Assembly: GCA_032229885.1 (NCBI GenBank)
Contig: JAVYAJ010000059.1
Coordinates: 1 to 28,601 of the forward strand
DNA: 28,601 bases
Reading direction: 5' to 3'
Source of the DNA: Anammoximicrobium sp032229885
Lineage (GTDB): Bacteria; Planctomycetota; Planctomycetia; Pirellulales; Pirellulaceae
Shown here piece after piece: positions 1 to 9,000 of the stretch (positions within the stretch are counted from its first letter, which is position 1; each line of letters starts with the position of its first letter). The position numbers were made by a program, and so were the translations under genes. Under the pieces are notes generated by a model, which was given only the letters and a program-made list of their open reading frames with translations, was not told the origin of the DNA and did no database searches.

Positions 1-1
1 C

Positions 2-3000
2 AACGCCGCGGGCCTCGATTTCTATCCCGCGCCGCGGGCGCGTTCGGTCGATTCGGCGGTCGACTCGCTCGAAGACCGTCCGCAGTTCATCACGGTCAAG
101 GCCGCGATGGGCATCTCGAATTCGCCGATCCTGGCCCCGCTGCGCGACGCGACCGGTCAGTTGCGGATCGACGATCCGAACGTGTCGCCGCCGCAGGGCC
201 AAGGCGCCGACGTGTTCAAGGATCGCGGTTCGCTCGATCGCAGCGACTTTGCCGGTCCGGCCGCCGTGTTGCTCACGCCTCGGGACAACGACGCGCTTGG
301 AATCGACGTCGACCCGACGACCACGGTGGTGCAATTGACCGGCGGCTCGTACGATCATTTCCTGATCCAGGTGATCGACGGCTTCGAGGCGGCGGATCCG
401 TTCCCAGGCGTGGGCGTCAACGACATGACCGTCCTGGGCCCGACCGGTCCGGATGGTCGGCTGCCGGGCGCGGCGGTGACGGTGTTCGCCGACGGCGTGT
501 TCCTCGAAGAGGGCGTCGATTACGCGTACGGCTACGATCCGACGCGGAAGACGATTCGCCTGACGCCTACCGCCGGGCTGTGGGCCGACGACAAGGTCTA
601 TGTGATCCGCTTGAACAACCGCGACCGCTATGTCATCAATGCGCCGACCGGCGCGCCCGAGCTGGCCGGCTCGCATTTCGACATCACGGATGATGCGGGC
701 ATCCGGGTGCGGTTCGAGTACGACAGCGGCTACACGATCCAAGTGCCCGAATCCCTGGCGATTCAGGTTCCCGTCTCCGGATTGGCCGACGGCCAGCGGT
801 TCATCATCCGTGACGCCAGCGCGCCGGCGAATCGGCCGGTGGTGTTCGAGCTGGACGTCAACGACCACGTGTTGCCCGGCAACGTGCGTGTGCCGTTCGT
901 GTTGGGGTCCAGTCAGGAAGAGATCGCGGACGCGATCGTGGCCGTGCTGCGAGGCCCCGCGGCGATCGGCGCGGGCCTGCTGCTGGACGCCAAGCATATC
1001 GGCGGCGGCCGGATCCATCTGGGGGCGCCCGAGGGCTATACGCTGAATACGCGGCCGAGCAACCTTGGCCAGCCGGCGACGATCCAGACGCTCGCCGTGC
1101 CCTCGGCGACCAGCAACCCCGCGGTTGCCGACGTGTTCGACGGACAGACTTTCAGCATCGCCTATGCCCCGCCGGGCGGGCCCACGACCAGCGTGCGGTT
1201 CGAGTTCGATACGGATCTCGTCCCGAGCGTGGCGCCGGGCAACGTCCGCGTGGCGGTCCCTACGGGGCCGATTCCGGCGACTCCGGAGTTCGTGGCCGAG
1301 CAGATTCTCGCGGCGATCCAAGGCACGGCGCTCGGCGCCCTGCTGCAGGGGTTGCGCGATGCGGGCGACGGGCTGTTGTATCTGCACCAGGGCGACGAAG
1401 CGTCGGTGGCGCCCGAGTCCAGTCGCGTCATCGAAGGCTATGTGTCGCGACCGATCTCGGACGTGCCGGGCCAGCCCGAGATCTTCGTGGTCTCGTACGA
1501 CGACGACGCCGACCCGGCGACGCCGCCGGTCGAAGTCCGCTTCGAGCTGGATCGCGACGGAACCACCGAGTCGGACACCGTGGTCATCCCGTTCACGTAC
1601 GGCGACACGAACGAGGAGATCGCGGCCCGGATCGGTCAGGCGATTGCGATGGCCCTGCCGCTGGACTTGCCCGAGGCCAAGGCTCTGGAGGACGGCCTGG
1701 TGTTTGTCGGCGGGACCACGCAGCACCATGTCGACCTGACCGACAGTCCAAGCCTGTGGCTGCGAAGCGAACCGTTCGTAACACCGTCGACCCAGCTTCT
1801 GTTGCCGCCGGTGCTGATGCTGACCATCCCCGCTGCGGGCGGCGCGGCGATCAACGACGGCGACGTGTTTCAGATCATCGACACCTCGCTGCCGCCGACG
1901 GATCGTCTGCTGCAATTCGAGTTCAATTCGGTGGGCGGCGCCACGGATCCGTCGACGGACCAACTGATCCCGTTCACCCCGTTGGACACGGCCGAAATGA
2001 TCGCCCAGGCGATCAAGACGGCGATCGAAAACCTGGTCGTGCCCGGAGGCTACAACGCCGGCGCCGTCTTGCGGCCCACGGTCGAGGCCGGCGGGATTGT
2101 CCTGCTGGCGGGGGCCAACGGAAATCACACGCTGGACGCGACGCGAGCCCCCTCGCTGACGGCGTCCGGGGGGCGGCTGGCCGACGGCGAGACGTTCTCG
2201 ATCGAATACAACGGCGTGGTTCGCATGTTCGAGTTCGACAGCGATGGCCACGTATCGGCGCCGACCAACGTGCCGATCCTGTTCACGATGACCAGCGACA
2301 ACGATCAGATCGGCGCCAGCACCGTGGCGGCCATCCGCTCGCAGCCGCTGCTGGGGCTGCCGGAGGTGAGTTACGCCGGGCGCGGCGTGATCGAGCTACG
2401 GGACACGTCGCAGCACATCACCACGCTGCCGCCGGACTCGCTGCCGTCCGAAGACAGCCTGTCCCTGGCCGGGATCCCCGGCGGCGCCATCCGGTTGCCG
2501 TTCGAGCCGTCCAGCCAGTTCACGGGCGACCAGTTCGCGGACATGATCGTCCGGGCGATCAACAACAGTCCGCTGACCAACGTGACCGCATCGCTGCGAG
2601 GCGGAAACACCTTGTTCGTCGACTTTCTGACGGCGTCGAATCGGCCCGTGGATTTTGTCGCCGGACGCGCCAACATCACGGGCGTGTCGAACTACTTCCT
2701 GCGGGCCATTCAAGATCTGCCCGGCAACTGGCTGAAGGCGAACCAGTTCACCGGCGAGACGCGGTTCACCATCCTGATGCCCGGAGCGATGCTCGATTTC
2801 GGCGACGCCCGCGTGGCGAATCGACCCGGCCAATATCCGACGCTGTTCGAGGAAGACGGCGCCCGGCATGTGATCGCGCCCGGCTGGCATCTGGGTGCGC
2901 GGGTGGACGGCGAACGCGATGGGCAGATCATTCCCGGCGGATTCGGCGACGAATTGGACCATGCCGTGGATCTGGGCAACAGCACGCTCACGCTCGAGGG

Positions 3001-6000
3001 CAACTCGCCGCTGACGATTCAACTGCCCGGTGGGGCAAATCCCGACGTGGCCCTGGATGGACGCTATTTCGACCTGATTTCGGCGGGCGTGACGACCCGT
3101 TTCGAATTCGACCGCGGGCGTGACGGAGTCAACCCGGGGGCCCTCGCGATCGAATACGACGCGGGCGCGACGCGCGCCCAGATCGCCGACGCGCTGGTGG
3201 CGGCGGTCCAGGCGGCGAATCTCGGGCTGACGCCCGCCCATTTGGGCGCCGGCGCCGTGTTCCTGGGCGGACGGCAACTGCACCGCGTCGAGACGACCAG
3301 TCCCCCTCTGACGCTCGACGGGTTGCCCGTGTACCAGATGACCGTTGCCGCGGGATACCAGATCGGCGACGGCGAGACGATTGTGATCTCGGACGGCCAA
3401 GACGTCGTTCCTTGGATCTTCGAGTTCGATCACGACGGTAGCGTGGCGGCCGGAAACTTCGCCGTCCCCATTCTGGCGACCGACGACGCCGCGACCGTGG
3501 CTCATAAGCTGCGCGCCGCCGTGCTGGCCGCGCAGCGCACCCAACCGGCGCCGCACGGACCAGCGGTGACGCTGACGGAACTGGGCGACGGCCGCCTGCA
3601 TGTGCGTGGCGTGGCGAGCCACACGATCGACTTTGGCCACAGTCCGTTGACCTACGGCGGCCAAACGCCGACGACGGTTACGGTCCCGGCGGCCGGATTG
3701 GGATTCCAACTGACGCCCAGCCTGCTGCTGCTCGTCCGCAAGGTGGCCGGCGGCGGCGTCGCCGACGGTCAGACGTTCACGATCGTCGACGGGACCAGTT
3801 CGGCGGTGTTCGAGTTCGATACGAACGGGACGTTGACGACGTCGGGCGCCCGGCGGGTGACGGTCAGCGCGCTGAGCGCCGGTCCGGCGGTGGCCGAAGC
3901 GATTCGCGCGGCCATCCAGTTGGCGATCGACGAGGGCGTCCTGGCCGACCTGGCGCCGACAGTCGACGCGACGTCCGATCCCAGCTATGTGCGGATCGAT
4001 CTTCACGCCGCCGTTCGCCATAGCCTGGACACGACGGCCAGCGGCCTGCAGCAACGCACCGCCGTGCGCGACGGCCAGACGTTCGTCGTCAACGACGGGT
4101 CGAACGTCGTGACTTTCGAGTTCGACTTCGACATCCCGTCCGCCGTGGGGACCATTGGCGCCCGCGCCGTCCCGGTTCAGGCTACGTACTCGGCCAATGA
4201 CATCGCCAACGCGATGGTGGCCGCGGTGACGCAGGCCATCGACGATGGCGATCTGAGCGGCGCCGCAGGCCTGACGCCGAAGAACGTCAGCGGCGGCAAC
4301 GTCCAAATCGGCGGCGGCGGCGCCCTGTCGGCAGGCTCGACGGTGGCGCTCAGCGCGTATGGCGTCCCGGGCGGCGTGCTCGATGGGCATACCTTCCACC
4401 TGTGGGACAGCATGGGCGTGCGGCGGTTCGAGTTCGACGCCAACGGCCAATCGATCCCCGGGAATCGAACGGTGCCGTTCCAGGTGACGAGCACCGCCGC
4501 GGACATCGCCGCGGCGATGGTGGCCGCGATTCAGGCCTCGGGTTACGGCGTGAACGTCGTCCACCTGGGCAACGGCAAAATCGCCCTGGACGGCAACGAC
4601 GACGACGGGGTCCGTTTCGACGGCGTCCTGACGCCGGGCGCCACGGTCCCGATCACCGTATTCGCCTCGCGCGACGGCCACCTGGACGGCTGGCTCGATC
4701 TGAACGGCGACGGCGACTGGAACGATCAATTCGAACAGATCTTCCGCAGCGTGCCGGTCCACGCCGGGGCCAACGCGTTGACGTTCACCATCCCGTCGGC
4801 GACCGGACCGGGGATTACTTTTGCCCGGTTCCGCTTCGGCAGCGAAGGCGGGCTGGCGCCGACCGGCCTGGCGATCGACGGCGAGGTCGAAGACTATCGT
4901 GTCGAGATCATCTCGAACGTTCCGCCAACCATCGCCGGGCCTGCGGAACTGGCCACCGACGAAGACGTGCCGCTGGTCGTCTCCGGCCTGCGGATCATGG
5001 ATCCCGACGCGGCGTCGGCGAATATTCGCGTTACGCTATCTGTTTTGCACGGCAAGCTGTCCGTGTCGCCCACGCTGTTGCCGGGCGGAGGGATCGTGGG
5101 CAACGGCGCCGATCGCGTGATCTTGACCGGCACGCTGGCCCAGATCAACGGAACCCTATCCGCCGCGGACGGTCTGGTGTACCAGAACATGCCCGAGCAC
5201 TACAGCGGCGGCGATCGACTGACGATCGTCGTCGACGATCTGGGCAATTCGGGAACCGGCGGTCCGCAGCAGACGGTCGCCTTGATCCCGATCACGATCG
5301 CGCCGATCAACGACGCTCCGGTGATCACGACCCCCGGCACGCAGACGACCGACGAGGATGTGTCGCTGGTAATTCACGGGATTTCGATCGTGGACGTAGA
5401 CATCGGCCAGCCAAACATGGGGACGGGGACGGGCGAGATTCGCGTCACGCTGTCCGCCCAAAACGGGACGCTCGAAGTCGACGCCGCGGCCGCGCCGGCG
5501 GCGAGCGTGACGGACAATGGCACGGATTCCGTGATCCTGTTCGGCTTGTTGAGCGACATCCAGACGATCCTGGACCAAGGTGTGACGTACACGGGCCTGT
5601 TGGACTTCAACGGCGACGATGTGGTGACCATCGTCGCGAACGATCTGGGCAATTGGCCTCCGCCTGCGCAAGAATCGGTCGCGTCGTTCACCGTTGCCGT
5701 AGCCGCCGTGAACGATCCGCCGGTCATCACCGTGCCGGCGACGCTCGTCGCGGACGAGGACACCTCGCTGCCCTTGAGTGGGTTCAATGTGGTGGACGTC
5801 GACTCGGGGGCGACGCCGATCACCGTCACGCTGACGGTGACAGGGCGGAGCGATGGGCAATTGCCCAACGGCACGCTCAAGATCAACCCCGTGGTCGGAG
5901 GCGTCGATCCGAGCACGCAGGTCGCCGGAAACCAATCATCGAGCGTGACGATCACCGCCCCGATAGCGCAGATCACGGCCACGCTGAGCGGGCCGGCCGG

Positions 6001-9000
6001 TTGGAGCTATCTGCCGCCGGCCGATTTCGGCGGGAATGTCGGTAATCCCAGGTACGAGATCCTCACGATCGTGGCCAACGACGGCGGCGCGACGGGCAGC
6101 GGCGGACCGGGGGCGGATACGCGTGCGGTGACGATCACCGTCCGCGAGGTCAACGATCCGCCGGTGATCCATCTGCCGACGACCTCGGCGAGCGTGGGGG
6201 AAGATGAAGTTTTAAACCTGCGCGATTTCGGCGCGATCACGATCACCGATGCGGACGCGGGCAATGCCGTGATCTCCGTGCAACTGTCGGCAGGCCGCGG
6301 CACGATCACCGTCGACGAGTCCGTCTCGGGCGGCCCGGTGATCATGGGCAACGGGACGGCGCAGGTCAAGCTGAGCGGCACGCTCACCCAGATCAACGCC
6401 CTGCTGGACTCGTACGTGCGGTACCAGGGCCTGTTGAACACCAACGGCCAGGACGTGTTGACCATCTCGGCCGACGACTTGGGCAACACCGGCGGGCCGC
6501 CGGCGGTTGGCGTGGGACGGGTGACCATTACGGTTCAGGCCGTGAACGACGCCCCGCAGATCACGCTGCCGGGTGATTTGGAGGTCAACGAAGACACGAA
6601 TCTGGCGATCCGCGGAATCGTGATCAGCGATCCCGACGTGACCGAGAACGGGGCCGATGGCGTCATCACGGTCACGTTAACGCTGGCGGCGATTGCCCCG
6701 AGCGCGCAGGTCGGAACGCTGAGCGTCAACCTGGCTGCGGCTGCTGGCTTGACGGTCACCGGCAGCCCCGGACCGAACGTCGTGATTCGGGGTCCGCTGG
6801 CGAACATCAATACGCTGCTGGCCCATCCGTCCGGGTTGGTCTACCGCGGCGAGCTCGATCGCAGCGGCCGCGTCGCGCTGAGCGTCACGGCGAACGATGA
6901 AGGAAAGAGCCCGGCGACTCCGGTCCCACCCAACGGCCCGAAGATCACCACCGCGTCGCTGACGATCACGGTTCGAGCCGTCAACGACGCGCCGGTCGTG
7001 ACCGTCCCGACGGGCACGCGAACAGTCGTCGAGGACCTGCCCACGCAGATCACCGGCATCTCGATCGCCGATGTCGACATCGGCCAGACGACGATCGATC
7101 CGCCGGGCACGGGTACGGGCCGGATGCGGGTGACGCTGGCCGCTGGCCGCGGCGCGATTGTCGTGAATCCGACGGCGGCGCCGCTGGTCGGGGTGGCCAA
7201 CAACGGCGCCCAGACAGTGACGCTCGACGGCGCGCTGGCGGACATCAACGCGCTGCTGGCCGCGGGAATCACGTACCAGGGATTGGCGAACGTCAATGGC
7301 GCCGACGTCCTGACGGTCACTGCTGACGATCTGGGCAACTGGCCGCCGCCGGCTCGCAGCACGACAGCCACGATTCCCATCTCGATCACGGCGGTCAACG
7401 ATCCGCCGGTTGTGCTTGCACCGTCCGGGCATCTGGTGCTCGAGGATCCCGCGCCGGGCGCCCCGTCCTATTTCGGTCCGATCTCGATCACGGACGTAGA
7501 CGTGGCCGAAGGAACCGGCCTGATGCGCGTGGAGCTGCGCGTCGCTCACGGAAAACTGACGCTGGATCTGTCCGTTCCCGGTGGGCTGCGCGCCGCCAAC
7601 GTGACCGGCAACGGAACGGGGCAGATCCAGATCAACAACGCCGGGCCGGCGTTGCTCAACGCCACCTTGTCTAGTCTGACGGGCCTGCGTTACCAGCCCA
7701 ACTTGAATTACAACGGATCGGACGCGCTGACGATCACGGCCGACGACAGAGGCAACACGGGAACTGGCGGTCTTCAGCAGACGATCGCCACGGTTCCGAT
7801 CACCGTCACCGCCGTGAACGATCCGCCGGAACTGCCCTGGGCGATCCCGCCGGCGATCCCGCCGCAACCGTTGACGGCCGAGGATGCTTCGGCGTTTGTG
7901 GTGTGGCCCGCGCCCGCGGTTGTCGATGTGGACGTCGCCGAAGCGCCGGGAGACGGCCGGTTGACCATGACGTTGAAGGCGGATCACGGAACGCTGACGG
8001 TCAGCACCGCTTACGGGCTGACGGCGAGTGATTTCGACGGCCCCGCCAGCGGCAGCACCGTTCGTTTTACGGCTTCGCTGGCGGCCATCAACGCAACCCT
8101 GTCCGGGACGACGGGCGTGCGATACACGCCGGACGCGAATTACAATGGCCGTGACCGCATCGTGGTCACCGCCGACGATCGAGGCAACAGCGACGCCGCG
8201 ACCGGGACACCCGCGGCCACGCCGCTGACCGCGCAGGGGACCGTCACGGTGACCGTGGTGGCCGTGAACGATCCGCCTGTGCTAACGGTGCCGAGCACCG
8301 ATGTGACCGTCCGCGAAGACACCGATTGGGCCGTGCAGGCGCATGTGGTGGACGTCGACGCCGCCGAGGGAACGGGCGAGCTGGAGATGACGCTCCAGGC
8401 GTTCTACGGCACGCTGACCGTGCAGACGAACGTGCCCGGCGGCGTGGTGGCTGGCAAGGTGACCGGCAACGGCGGCTCGGCCGTGCGGCTGGTCGGCACG
8501 CAAGCGCAGTTGAACGCAACCTTTGACGCGGCCGGCGTCGTGTACCGCGGAAATCTCAATTTCTACACGACGTCTCCCGGGCAAGAGCGTCTGGTGATCC
8601 ACGTGACCGACGAGGTGAACGGCGTCATCAATACCGGGCCGATTCGCGGCGAGGACAGCCGGACGGTGTCGATCACCATTACGCCGGTCAACGACGCTCC
8701 GACGATCCAGATCGTCGCGCCGAACCAGATCATCGAGGATACGCCCGTGCCGCTGCCGATCCTGGTCAGCGACGCGGAGATCGACGATAACCGCATCATT
8801 TGGACGGCGACGCTGCACGCGGATCTCGGCTTGTTCACCGTGCGGACGGATGTCCCCAACGGCGTGCCCGCGGCGAGCATCACGGGAAACACGTCCGGAA
8901 CGGTCGTGCTGCAAGGGACGGGCCGCCAGGTGCGAGCGACGCTGGCGGCGGTCAACGGCGTGCTGTTCCAGGGCGCGCCGAATTTCGACGGCACGGACAT

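Noticed and set aside
1756..3123. 455-codon + frame overlapping the giant gene
   Set aside because: Arg/Gly-rich out-of-frame translation with no motif; the giant frame has recognisable modules over the same bases.
2396..4762. Long open frame of 788 codons antisense to the giant gene
   Set aside because: It mirrors the codon bias of the + strand gene, is Arg/His/Asp-rich without domain or signal, and the + frame shows clear repeats throughout.
6677..7987. 436-codon antisense frame within the cadherin-like array
   Set aside because: Same shadow effect; its residues reflect the reverse of repeated VNDPP and GNG codons.
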